64,000 nucleotides of DNA, from the NCBI GenBank assembly GCA_036345935.2, contig JADWOT020000009.1:5351381-5415380 (forward strand). The letters are read 5' to 3'. Numbering within the stretch: the first letter of the stretch is position 1; every line of letters starts with the position of its first letter. The DNA is from Taenia hydatigena. Taxonomy: Eukaryota; Platyhelminthes; Cestoda; Cyclophyllidea; Taeniidae. The position numbers were made by a program, and so were the translations under genes. Shown here piece after piece: positions 34,397 to 47,953 of the stretch. Under the pieces are notes generated by a model. It was not told where the DNA came from, searched no databases, and worked only from the letters and a program-made list of their open reading frames with translations.

Positions 34397-37300
34397 ATGT
34401 CAACGCTGAGATCAAGCCGCGTTATCGACTTTTTCTATGAAAACAAATCATATTTGAGAAACGAACAAGTATCTCTTCTAGAATCTCCTATTTGTTGCCC
34501 CGCACTGTTTTAGGAGGGTATTCACGTATCACCTTTAGTGAAAGACGAGCCGCTGGTGAACACAATTGAGGGTGTTAGAATAGTTTATGATATTTTCAGG
34601 AACACAGTTAAACGCCAGCGTAAGTGAATTGTATTGGCTGTACATTGTCCGATTTGACCCGTCAGCTAAATCGTTTCCTTTTTTCCATGCATTAGCTAAT
34701 GATCAGTTTATTGGGTGGCACGACTCACTGTCAGCGCCATACGAATGGATGACTTATGAAGAGGTGAACAGACAGATATACTTTTGTATGGATTTTAAAG
34801 TTATTTCCCACTACTTCCGCGGATTTTTTATGCATGCATTTACAGGTTAACGAGAGGGTGGAGACTTGTGGATCAGGTCTCCTTCAGTTTGAAGAACTGA
34901 CGGAAAACTCGTCGAAATGCGTTGGTTTATATGCTACCAACTGCCCTGGAGTGAGTTTATTTAAGTTGTTTTAACTTCACCGGAATGATATCATATATAT
35001 GGTTATAATTCTATGCAATCATGTTTTTACCATTCCAAAATTACCGTCTGAATTTGTGTTTTTTACTCTAAAGCAGTTTGCTTAACTATCAAAAGTGTTA
35101 CTCCTTCAAAATTCTTTAACATGTTGATTTTGATTACCATCCCATCTGCGTTTTGTGCTCACTTTGGCAGCAATCCTTTGTTGTTGCGAACTCATCCATT
35201 GCTTGCAAAAACTGGAGTCAATTTTTGTTAAAATAGTGCATTTTCACTTCAAAGGAGTATAAATATGGAATGGTAACTTTTGTTAATGGTTTGATTCCTC
35301 AACTTTCAAAATGACTTTTTAAAGAGTAGAGTGCAGTTTTAGGTGTTTGCTAAAATACTGCTTAGCTGTTTTAGTCAGATAATGGTGATGATACGATGTC
35401 AACCAAAACTTATGTTCTGTATTTTTCAACTGTTTTTTTGCGCAAAGGAGGTAGGAGACTACTTGTCATTTTGTCTCTGCATTAAAATCACTTGAAGGAC
35501 ATACAAAAACATTTCAGGGAGCAAATTTTAGTGTCATCAATTGACATTTTTTTAGAAATTGCGGATGATCCTTCTAGATTTAGCGGCTGTAAATGGCAGA
35601 TGTGAAAATGTGGCGGAATAGTCATTGAATTATTTAAGTCATGTGTCACTCCAGCAATGTATGTTCTAAGTTATATTTTGGCAACATGCATTCAGGCACG
35701 TAATCAAAACACGAAGTCAGTGTGAATAATCAAAACTCGAACTTCTGCTTGCTCCTTGCGAAGGATTACACTGATAGGTCTCAAACAAGTTAACCATTGA
35801 AACCTTATGTTCTGACCAAATCGGATGGCAGAAACTCAGCTTCCGGATTACCACCACAGATTAAGTTTCAATTAATTCTCACAGACCTCCAAATATCACT
35901 TGTCGATCTATTCAACACGCACGATCAGTTGCACTGTAATAAAGGTATCTTTGCTGAGTCACTCGAGGAGATCAGTTTTAACAGTCTGCTGTGACTTTGT
36001 TTTGCTCGATATGTATTTTTTAAAGGAAGACACCTCACACTGAAAAGCGCAGAGCAAAAACAACAAAATATCCCTTTGAAAACAATCTGTCACTCGCGAT
36101 ATTCTGCATTATATAAAAAATGACCTCATCTAGGATTTCAAAAGAAAGCATTTTAACCAATGGAATATTTCTCAGCATACGGGATTCCTCTTTTACACTG
36201 GCAAAAGGCTTTTTTCAAATACCCACATGGGTTTCGACTTCTAATCGCGTATTCACTACTGAATCAGGCGAATATCTGTAATCTCGGTGTGGTTGGGACC
36301 TATTATTTGAAAGACGTTTAAGGTGTCAATGTCAGACTGCTTACGTAGTGATGTGTTGAACATTGGCGACTGTGACCTCATGAGTAGCCTTTAAATTACA
36401 AACCTGTATTTTCATTTCAGTGGCTGATTACTGAACTTGGCTGCTGGGCCTATGGGTTGGTTGTTGTGCCTCTTTACGACACTCTCGGGCAAGAAGCCAT
36501 GGAACACATTTGCAATGAAGGCAAGACCTTTTTTAACAACATTCTCTTCCTGTTGGATTGAAACCTCCAGAATTGAGTTTCGTTACTCGTAGCGTTCCTC
36601 TACTCCTTTGAACGTTTCTATCATTCTGAAGCACTACTTTCATGAGACAAGGGAGGAAGTAATTTGTGTTTTCTCTTGCCTAGCTGAGCTCTCAGTGATA
36701 GTCTGTGATACGCCGGAGCGGACAAAGAAGTTGATCGATGCGAGATGCTCCACGCCTTACCTCAAGAACATCGTTGTTCTCTCCCCCAAGGGAGAGCTCG
36801 AAAATTTGCGCTCTGCGGCCGGAAACAATATTAGAGTGATCGCTTTTAACGAACTTCTGGTCAGCTCCCTCTCTATATCTTCATTGTGTCAAATAATATT
36901 TTGCTGTGGTTTCAACTGTTCGTTCTAGGACTTTTAAAATAAGGGTTGTTCGTGTTAATTTTAGGCAAGAGGAAACGCTAATCGTCAAAAACCATGTGTA
37001 AGTGCATTTGAACATCTAAATGGTGTGTTATGAATCCTTGGTTTGCATTGGCTGTTTCAGCCTTTGGACGAAGACGGACTCATTACAATCTGCTACACCA
37101 GCGGCACAACAGGTAGGCGTTTGCTCAAGTATGAACACTCTGTCATTATTATGGCATTCTTGATCAATGATTGTTTTGTCTAGATAAGTTGAGAATGCAT
37201 TTCACTTTACGGCAAAGTTGGCCTAAGCGACTGAGCCTTGCATCGTTTACCATTTTGCTGGCTTCAAATGCAGCGTAGGGATTACCTGAATTGATCGAAG

Positions 37301-40300
37301 CTGTCATGTACTTTGTGCATCATATCAAATGCCAAAAGATTATCTTTCATAACCACCAGTTCAATTGTTCGACTGGAGCCATTGTTTATTGCCATCAAAC
37401 AGGATGCGAATCGCTCTTGGTTTGCAGGAACTCCGAAGGGTGCCATGATTCGCAACAGAAACCTCATCGCCATCATTGCTGGGACACAACGAGTTCTGGG
37501 AAAAGTAAGTTCAAAAAGTTTCGTAACTGCTTCATTTCTCGGTATTCTACCCAATATTAGTGAATGACGACTGAACTATGGTTAAATTCTGGGAAAATGT
37601 TCTTTAATTTCTTTCATAATTTTATTACTGGCATTACTTGGACTCCTAAAGTTAGTGGTGTGTTCCAAAAGCTGTGCAATTTTGAGTTTTATGAAACCAA
37701 ATAAAGATGTTTATGCTCTCCGCACTTCTTCGTTACTACAATGTTTATGGGCGATTTTAATTAGGGCCGTCATTACGAATGTAGCATTTCCAAAAATTTT
37801 CGCATTGCTGGTTTTTCTATTTTTAAGCTGCCCCATTTGCCTACAAATTGTTCTCTTTCATCAATAACTACATGTATAAACTATTTCGTGTTGCTTTTGA
37901 AATGTGCGACAATGTGACCTGCTTGTCTAAGAAATCAAGTCAACCATGGTGAGACGGTTTTTTTTTCGGTCCAGTGGAGTTAGCTCATATTTCTGCAATC
38001 TCCAACTGGGCTCTTCATCTGCAATGTCTTAGTGGAAATAATGTAAAAGTTCTCAACTAAATGTTTGCGACCGACATTTGAATAGCAGGCGTGACAGCTA
38101 GGTTCTTAAGTTTGTCCATTAGTACACTCTGAAGTACCTGTTTTTTCTACTTTTAAACGCCGCCCAATGACCGTTTTAAATGCTTATATTTCATTTATTC
38201 CCCGACTTTTCGTAATAAACTGGTGTTCATGTGCTTGAGTTTGGAGCTTATTAAGATTCCAACTGGAGAACTTAGAGTGTAAGGCAACGGGACAACGAGG
38301 TTCAGGGTTGATCATGTGAGCGGCAAATGCACGTGCGTGCCCGCTGACTGGGGTGCCAGCGGCATAGGGCAGTTCGTTTCCTTAATGCAACTTTTTCGGC
38401 ACTCTGACAGACCTCAAGAAGCCGCATTGCGTATAGCATTGCGCACTAATTATGATGCCATGAGTTGAAGATTTTGCCCCTGTGTAGCTGCCAGGTGCTG
38501 ACGATAGCCGTACTGCTTTATTGCATTCGTAATCTTCACTGCCTCCTTCTAGTGACCTGGCTGTTTGGTCTATCATGTCCACCTTTGCATAAGATGGTCT
38601 GAAGCTCTGCACTACATCTACTCATTTAAACAGGATTAGCTTGAGCATTTAGTAAATATCGCAATATATGCACCAAGTATACAGTGCGTGTTTGCGTTCA
38701 GCCGGTTTTATGGTCTTTTGCCTTAACGCGTTGCGGAAACTGACCTTAGGACTAGTCACTATGCTGAAAACAACCGCGTGCCGGACAAAGATGCTGATCT
38801 GTGTGATGGCCAGTGCACTGCTGACCTAGTGGAACGTTTCGAGCTGAACCAAGAAGGAACGCATACTTGATACTAAGACGTTTTGAAATTCGGTTGATTT
38901 AAATGGGCTGTCATACCAAAGTATATTTTGATTGTTTATTGTCTACTTTATGATTCTTTCTGTCTTGTTTACTGCTTTATCGTCTGTCTCCCGTTTAGAT
39001 TCCTTCCAGCATAAATGCTCTGATTATACCGGTTTTATTTTTAGTTTATCACAAAGGATGACACAATCCTATCCTTTTTGCCTCTGGCACACATCTACGA
39101 GCAGTACTGTGAGGTGAGCTAGTGACAGCCCATAATTGTTTTGGCACAATTACCTCTTTTTCGCCGCTTTGGTATGACCGTGTACGCGCGATGTTGTCGT
39201 AAGGATTGTGTCTGGCGGAATGGCAGTCCTCCCTAGGCTATGGAACCATTAACGGCTCTACTTTGGGATGGACCGACCATCGGCTGGTGGCTGAGTGGTG
39301 GGTAGGAGCTGAATCATGGTGCGCGTGTTTTGTGCGATGCGTGCGACCTTAAACGTACAGGTTGATGCTACCCGCGCGTGTTTATTCTAGTCAAAATTCT
39401 GGGTCATTGTGTGGGTTTTTATCGTGCCGATAGGGCTTTGTGCACAGCCCCACTGCAATCCAAATTTCGTTTGACAGCAACATCTGCTTCGGTTTCTCCA
39501 TTGCCAGATCCTCTCATTCGTAATGTAGGAAATCGCTGATCACACCCTCCATCTTAGTAAGATGTGCGACGCAAGTACAGACCTAACGTGTCAGCAATCA
39601 TGTTCATAGTATTCCCTTCATGACAATATGAAATCTATCCAATAGACGAAATATTCTGTTTCAAGACTTTTTGTGATTCACTTCGAAAATTCGTTCAGAA
39701 AAAAACAATCCTTCAATCCGCACAAATCCGCCATTTGCCATGAAATTATTTCGTATAGTGCTGTTTACTTTTGTTAAATCACAAGTTAAGTTATTCAATC
39801 ACGTTGTTAACTTAAATGAGTGCTCAAAAACTTGTATCGTCAGAGTCCAAAGGTGGCTGTAAGGTTGCGCAATTTCCCAGAGCACGAGGCCTCTGCTTGA
39901 ATGGCATTAGTCATCAGAGGTTTTCCTCAAAGCAAACCGCTTATTCAAGCAACCATTCTAGTTTGGGAATCCCAAGGAGTCGTGGTGAGAGGCTGTTGAC
40001 TCCACCAAAGCTTATTCTGTTCAAATTCACCAACGCAGTGTATGTATCACGATTGTGGCATTAATCAAGCGTCTAGATTGTTTTCTGGAACAAATCGTTA
40101 GTGAAAGAGTTATTTCCTCTGTCACTGTTTATCACTTACACTCGCCCAAGCCTCCATAAGTCCCTTGTGTAGCATGTCCACCCACCGTCGGGCTATTTGG
40201 GGACGAGTGCACTGGCTGCGCCTTGTACGGGAGCGTACGAACTCACGCGTCCACTTGGCAGACGGCGTTTCTCCAACTCGTCGCCATTGGGAAAGGCATA

Positions 40301-43300
40301 GGCTGCCACGCCCCGGACGCGGGGCTCATGCTCTAATTAATCGGGATTTAGTAAGACGAACGCAAGGAGGGCACCTCTTTAATTAAAATTCATTGCATTG
40401 ATGCCATCAAGCTGCCTCAATTGTGTCAATTTACTAGTCTTTAGCCTTTCGAAACGTCCCCTTTTTAAAATAACAATGAAATTGTTATTTTTTAAACTTT
40501 AAATGCAAGCTCCACCCATGTAGAAATCCAACAATGAATAACAATGTGCGGACAGAAGAACTAGAATAGATGCTATTTTTGTGGTAAGATCTTTGCCTAC
40601 TGTGGTTCTAGTCTATGCGATTAGTAGTTTGAAAGGAATTCATAAATTCTTGCATCGATTTAGCGGGCTCCTGCAGTGGTTCGCTGGGAAACAATTCGAC
40701 GATTGTTTCTCATTTTCAATCCTCTACTTATCGTATTCCCATTCTGATGTATATTTGATCCAATTTGCCCATTTACACGATCATTCCTTCCAATGTATCC
40801 ACTACTTTTAAATGTTCGGTGGTCCTGACAAAAACGCCCGATGAAAGTAGGTAGCGAGCAGTCGCTTTCACGTGGTTGGATCCATGAAGTACACGGTTTT
40901 ATACTAACGCTTCTCTTACTAATGTTAGATTTACCTCATGTACGTCGGTGCGCGAATCGGCTTCTACTCAGGGAATATTATGACCGTTAACGAGGACTTG
41001 CGGATGCTTCGTCCGACTATCTTCACAAGCGTACCACGCCTCCTCTGTCGAATCTACGACAATGTCTACGAACGCATCTGCAAGTCCACATTCAAGCAAT
41101 TTTTACTCAAGTTTGCTCTCAAAGAAAAGTGTCACCAAGTTGACAAGTACGTTCAGTCGAACAATTCTTATGGATCCAATGTATTCCCTCTGCTCGTCGG
41201 TATTAACTGTATGAAGACAACAGCTTTTAAATGAACCTAAGACTGCTGCCTTTACGTCGCCTATTAATCAACGCTACTCCTGCGCACTCACCTTCGTACC
41301 TGAAATACCCTTGCCCCTCACAATTTTTGCTGAACTTGAAGTTAAAAATGTCCATTTTGTCCGGACGACTGCTGAGCCATTTAGATGTACCACTACACAT
41401 GAGCCAAATGCTTGCCAACTGCTATATGAGATTGCATACTCCGACTTAAATGACCATAGAGTAGTTGTGGAGGCTTTGCTCAGGTATGTTCTTTTATGTC
41501 AGTAATGAATTGAGCATTACTCGCACGGGGTCACAACTTAATTGACAGCATAGGTATTGAAGTCTTCATTTTAAGAATCTAGTTTTGCTCTTTCTTGGAG
41601 GTGGCCATCCACCCTTCAGATGTCATAACAACCATTGTTGTGCCAACGAACTCTACCTCAACAACAGACAATTGGCTTTGTTTATGCGGCTTTCGGACTA
41701 ATGCACGCGTAGCCACTGCCGTCGTGTTCGTTTGTTGGTCGTTTAAGATTGTCACTTGATGGAGAAATGGAAAAGGTGCTTTGAATTTCCCATGAGAATT
41801 CGTTGTTGAATGCATTGGTGAAAAGTCAATCGTTTGGGATCAGTGTGACCGGCCTATCATATCCCCATGTAAACATGGATAAATGCTCGGAAGAGATCGC
41901 TTAATCTGTGTTTTGTCTTATTACGCCGATTTTTCTATGCAGACAAATTTACAATAAGAGTTTTTGGGACTCGGTGATATTCTCGAAGATTCTACGTAAC
42001 TTCGGAGGCCGTATTCGTCTCGTTTTGGTAACAGGTGCTCCCATCGCTCCTCCCGTTCTGCGTTTCACTCGGGCGGTATTCTCGTGCCCGGTATGTGTCG
42101 CGTAGTGCCTTCATGAATTTGTGAAATGGAATAACCCCTCGTCCGTGTAGTTGGTGGACTTTTCCAGATTTACCATTTAATTTATCAAGTGGATGAATTT
42201 GTTGATGAAAGGCATTTGATGTCTACACAAATTTCAAGCGAAAATTCACTTTCTGCTTCACACCTCATTATTCGAAAGAATCTCCTAATAGACCTCCCTA
42301 ATTTTTATAATCACCAAGCTCTGCTCTCCAATGTTTTAACAAATTAGGTCCTCGAGGGCTATGGTTGCACGGAGACTTGTGGTCCCGTGTCGTCATCGTT
42401 TGCTGGTGACCTGAACGGCAGTCACGTTGGAGCGCCCTGGCCAGCTGTGGAAATCAAACTAACCGACGTGCCGGATATGGGTCTTATCGCCGCAAGAGAT
42501 AACAGAGGAGAGGTGCGTACCGCCTACTGAAGCATAAACAGTAGAATGGTGTTTTGACATAACTAAGCTGATGACTCAATTTACAGATTTGTGTTCGGGG
42601 TGCTTCCTGCGTAAGCGGCTACTACAAGAACCCTGAGATGACCGCTAAGTTAATAGATAAAGATGGATGGCTGCACACCGGTGATGTGGGTACTTGGCAT
42701 GTAGGTGCTCTGTTGCTTTTTTGCCTCATTAAATTTCCCTATGCAGTTTAAGTGTACTTGATGTCATCTCGGTGAGTAAATTTTCCCAAATCTTCAAAAC
42801 TGTCTGTATTTTTGGATGGTAGAATCTGTGCCCTTTAGCTCTTTGCCGATTACTTTTTTTTAAGGTAAGGGAGTCATTCATTTCCATTATCAGCTCTATT
42901 TTTCCTCACTGGATTTGTAAGTAACATTTTATCATGGAAACAATAAGCATGGAAGTACCAAATCCTAATTGGCTGGGTAACTTTATCCTGGTCCCGCACC
43001 AAGAAAACTTTTGGCTTGATTACAAAAGCAAAATCCCTTTGGATCTCTATTTTTGCCATAAGATGATTTTAAATAACAAATAATCAAATGTGACTTAATT
43101 TGCAGTTTCTGAAGTAACTCAAATATGCCTTTTCATGCACTGAAGGACGTTTATACACTTTCGTGCATTTCAATGATTACCAAATCAATTAAAGATGTAA
43201 ATTCTTGACGAGCAAATATTGGAGCTTGAAGTTGTGATGAGCCATTTTCAAAACACTTTAGAGCTTCCTCTCTCCTTTAGGAGGGTTGCTTGAAGGTGGT

Positions 43301-43908
43301 TGACCGCTGCAAGAATATTTTCAAACTGGCACAAGGCGAGTACATTGCTCCAGAGAAACTGGAACTCGTTTATCAACAGAGTGCACTAATCAGCCAGATC
43401 TTTGTCGACGGCGACGCACACAGCACTTTTCCTGTGGCCTTGGTTGTCCCTGAAGTCGGACCACTTCTGAGGGCCCTCTCCAATCATTCCCCAAAAAGCC
43501 CTCATAAATCTATCGTAGTTGCCAAAAGCAAACCATCATTGGAGGATATTTGTGCTGATCCAAGAGCCAAGAAGTTAGTCATGGCGGACTTAAAGAGTCT
43601 TTCTGAAGCTGCAAACTTCATGGGATTTGAAAAGGTCATTTTCCTCATCCATCTATCACTTGATCATTCGTATGCCCTGCAGTATTCAGCATTAAAAGTA
43701 TCTTACCTGACAACCATTATAAGCGCGAATTGAGCCCATCGTATAGCTTTTTTTATTAAAGGTGAAGAACATCAAACTGATACCGGAACCCTTCAGCATC
43801 GACAACTCAATGCTGACTCCGACACAGAAGATAGCCCGACCTGTAGTTCGAAAGCGATACTTCGAGGAACTGGTCAACCTCTACAAGGAACATCCAGTGG
43901 CTCAATAG
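34397..43908 (+). CDS. ACSL: long-chain fatty-acid CoA ligase (ACSL family)
   Basis: Activates long-chain fatty acids to acyl-CoA using ATP, at the ER or mitochondrial membranes. Sixteen exons: 34397-34468, 34514-34619, 34696-34763, 34846-34950, 36421-36520, 36684-36859, 36965-36997, 37061-37112, 37428-37504, 39057-39113, 40929-41146, 41943-42090, 42348-42512, 42587-42700, 43281-43634, 43762-43908. Total 1992 nt, 663 residues, all phases consistent. Motifs in order: [20 protein letters not shown], the AMP-binding loop [65 protein letters not shown] and [13 protein letters not shown]. Family length is normal. Flatworms cannot make fatty acids de novo, so this enzyme serves host-derived lipid. 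The intron after 36520 starts GC, not GT. The 33-nt exon 7 is the least certain. Closest to the ACSL1/5/6 group by eye. Confidence 0.96.
37505..40928 (+). other. two large ACSL introns with GC-rich islands
   Basis: Introns 37,505-39,056 and 39,114-40,928 are AT-rich but contain GC-richer islands at about 38,280-38,360, 39,170-39,420 and 40,140-40,340. These do not match the TRIM LTR and have no recognisable coding content. Their base composition suggests inserted sequence. Confidence 0.35.
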
Positions 43909-46900
43909 AATTAATTCATTCTCCCATCTGGCATCGTGGTTCGCTTCAGGGAACAACAAGAAGATCCTTAATGCCATTTCACTCCTTTTCTCCTTTCCTC
44001 TACCCGAAATGTTCCCCAATAATGTGTTTTCTCTAGTTCAGAAAATGGATGAAATTTTTCATGGTTTTAAATTTTAATGCTCAACCATTTTAAAGAAGAG
44101 AACGCATTGAAGCGACTTACGGAGATCTTTTTCCTTTTTGCAAGGAAGTTTTTCAACCTAGTAAAGTTAAGTACAGCCTACTTAATCTCTGCTTAATCGC
44201 TTCCTACATGTGGAGCAATTGGGTCTCCTTAGGTAATTTCGCACTATTAATCGTTCGCATAATCAGTATTTTACCAATGGGATTAAATGATTAAGCGCGT
44301 TGATAGCCATGACTGCTACGTCTTTGGCATTGGTGTGGCATCTGAAGTGAGTCCTGGCTCTTGATGCTCCTCAGCGGTACACCAAAGTAGGTGCTTCATT
44401 GGGGTTGTTTAGTCATCAAGGTTGTTTTAGTTTGTACTTGAGATACATGCTCAAGTTAGCATCTTTGAGTACACACTTGGGTGGTTGACACTGCGTTCAG
44501 TGGTAATTATGATTGGACCAACGCGAAGTTGATTACCTGCGGGGCGGCTATAGTGGGTAGGAATGTGTGCCTGTTCCCTCAAAGTCCAATGTATTCACCC
44601 TAGGAATGCCAGCAGGTCAAAAAATCGTTCCCGCATGTGCTTTTTGTAGGCGACTGGAAGATTTGTAGACGCAGAAGAAGCTCTTTTATAATATTTTCCA
44701 CTATAAATTGCTTAGATTGCAGCGTCCTCTTGCTAGACAAACGAGTGATTCTTTTGAAAATGGAATTTGATTGATCCGGTTGAGTTTTTAAACCGTTTTT
44801 ATAGTTTGTCAAATATTTGATTCCTTCTGCTTACTTATGAAGCACTAGAGGTCGAGTTCGAATTTCAGTAACTTCACGAGGCAGATTATGCGCAAAAGTG
44901 TAACCACCTGATCCTTATGATAGTAGTAGGCTGTCCTCTTTACTGGTGGATGAACGGTCTCGCGTCTAATTTTCACACAATCATGAAGATGCGTGTAAAC
45001 TATCTTAGCTGACGTCCTCTGTCTGGTTATGAAGATGAGTACATTTCTGTAAAACCTAGGCAGCAGCACATAGCAATTCAGCACTAGACATCTCGGGTTG
45101 GCAGTAAACGATTCATCGCCTGTACGAGCGTTTCATGGCACCATTGATTACGAATGTGCATAAATCTGATTGCCTTTTCATGACAGGTTTTTTTGCTAAC
45201 CCTTTACGGATTACTAATCACCTTCATCAACTTTTGTTAGACGGGAGTTCGCAAAGAAGTGATGCAAGTTTTCTCCATTATATAGTGGTTACGAACAGTC
45301 TCCAGACCTATGACATTTCGGAATAATTTTGGATTCAGATGATTGTTTTTGAATCCTTCCTAAGACGTGGCAATCAATTAAGTCACAGCTACGACCACTT
45401 ACAGGTACCAAAATGCTCCCTAGAACATGAAATCATCAGAGAAATTCCTTAAAATTAAAGTCGATATCCCCTGACTTCGTTTAAACTAATGGATTATCTT
45501 CCACAATTTCATGGTCCTTTCAGTAAGTATCGGTAAAACAAACGTTTTTAATTGAAATATCAGACAATTAATCGTCAGCCCTTGCAACACTGCTTCTTCA
45601 CTTCGTGTTTTACAGATCCTCAATGAAGAATAAGCTCATTAGTTGTAGGAGTAAGTCGTCGTAGTGCTCACGGACCAATTAGAAAAATGTTTTTGCCGAT
45701 CGAGTAATTTTCAGTACAGTTTGAGAACTGGCAACTCTCAATAACAAATTCCATTTTTAACCCCCACACCATCACGCGTATTTATGTCTTGGAAATTTGT
45801 GATGCCGACACAGGAAAGAGGAACAGAGATCAGAAACCATTAAGTTAGTCTGATTCTGATAGAGGGAAATTAAAAAGCAATAATTACAATTGTTCACTTC
45901 AAATGAAGCCCATTGAATCGAAGCTCGGCCAGTCGACTCATTGACAATTCATTCGAACTCTCATCCCAAAGTAGTTGACTTCAGGAAAGCAATCCATATT
46001 CTCCTGCCAAAGAATTACACAATGGAATCACAGTGATTAGTTTTCGAGTCTTCGTCTACCCCACGGATGCCTCGTAATCACGTGGAAAATCAAATGCGAA
46101 CGGTTGTGTTCCAAGTCATTTCCACGTTTGAACAGTTGGTCCGAGGATGTATTAAAAAATAAAGTTGAATAAAATAATTGCATTGTAAGATAAAGAAATT
46201 CGGATGAGCATTTAGCGATGTTTGGAAGGGAGAGTCTAAAATGCTAAACACCGAGCATGGCGCCTAAGAGCTCCAAAAGGATGTCATTTAAACAGAATTT
46301 ACATGGATCAATAGAGGATTTTTAATACCTCCTACTCGTGCTGAAAAAAACTTATATGCGCTTTAGAAATGGGAAATTCGCTAAACACAAACCAACAAGT
46401 AAGGCTAGCAAGGGTAATTTATCGAAACATTAATAGAAAATCGTGATCCCAAGCACCCTTCCCCCTCAATTTATCGTATTTTAATAACATACAATGCTAC
46501 ACCAGTGTGCTAGGAGTGAATGTTCTTCAGTAATGCGAGCGATGACCATTTTATGGTGCGCTAGGCAGCTTCGTACCTAGTACACGCATACGACTGCAAT
46601 TATAAACTTAAATCAAATATGTATGAAGAGAATATTAAATCTAACAGAAATACATTGGATGTTACGGCTGCATTACTTGAAGTGTGTAACCAAGTGAAGT
46701 ATTGATCTGTCGAAACAGACATTTTGCAATCGTTTTGTGTCCCTTAGGTGAAAATATTGGGAATATCTGTAGCCCCAAACAACACACTGGATCATATTTT
46801 TTCCAAAGTCTCCATTTTTTGTGGCTACTTTCCGAACATTCAAGAAGGTCATGTCCTCACTCGGTCCCCTGATTGGTCGATGCATTATATTGATGCGCCA

Positions 46901-47953
46901 CTAATCACTATAAGACCAAAGTCGATCCAATGCCACAGGTATGTGAGGCTGAAATCCCTCCGATCTCTGGGCTTCCCATTAGCCAATCAGCCGTCACTTG
47001 CGCTCACATTGATTGTATCGAAGTCTGTCATCCGAATACTTGGGTCGAAAAGTGGACAGGATTCAAGCTCACAACTGTGGACATAGTTTCATGACAGAAG
47101 CTCAAATGATAGTGTAACCGCCTTCCAATACCGATCATGAGACCTCCCTCAAATGCCTATTTTGCATGACTAAGGTAAATCTTCGCTTTTAAAGCTTCGG
47201 CAAATGGTGCAGTGCATTGTGGCGGCAGCCACGTCAAGATAGTAATGGGGAGCCCTGCCGATTCAGCCTGACATCAGAAAACCAAAATCGGAACCGAACA
47301 ATACTGCCGTGACACTCCCGGTTGAATCGCGGTCAGTGTTTATTCCTTCAAATGCATATATTCGTCACATGCTCACGGATGTCCACACCGAATTGATGCT
47401 GCATTCGCAAGTAAAATTTTAATTCATCATGGCGCCACTTTGATGCTGATGTTAGAAATCAAGAAAAATCTACTATACCACACTGGTATGGTGAACTTCT
47501 AAGGTCCGATCACAGCATGTCTTCATGAAAATTTGCCGTTTTTAGTCGCATTAACAGTAGCCCAACATGCTTCAGTTATGAAATCCACCACATCACAAAG
47601 GTTCAAGGACATTTGGGATAAAATATAGAGGTAAACACGAAATATATGATGATTAAAAACGCCTTACAGCTGGAACGCTACTTTCCTCATGGTTGGACGA
47701 TAAAAGAGTTCCAAGATGAGTGCGGACTTATTTTTCTTTGTTAACAGAAATTAAGAAGGCTCTCACACAAAAAAACTTATAAATTACGTAAATACAAGTA
47801 TGGTTCGCGGCTCCAGCGCACAGCCGTAGGAAAGGCATAAAGAGAAGAGAGGAGGGAGAAGACAAATGATGGGTCGAGATGCATTTGTCCAAACGCGTAC
47901 ACGCACAGACGGATGGATAATGTGTGGGTAAGGGGAAGGGAACAAGAGTCTAT
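43909..47953. other. gap between ACSL and the DHHC enzyme gene (3' ends face each other)
   Basis: About 4 kb between two convergent genes. No gene is recognised; a 112-codon frame at 46,748-47,086 has no ATG-context, splice or family support. It should contain the two 3' UTRs. Confidence 0.45.

Noticed and set aside
46748..47086. 112-codon plus-strand open frame between two convergent genes
   Set aside because: No family similarity and no support from splice sites.
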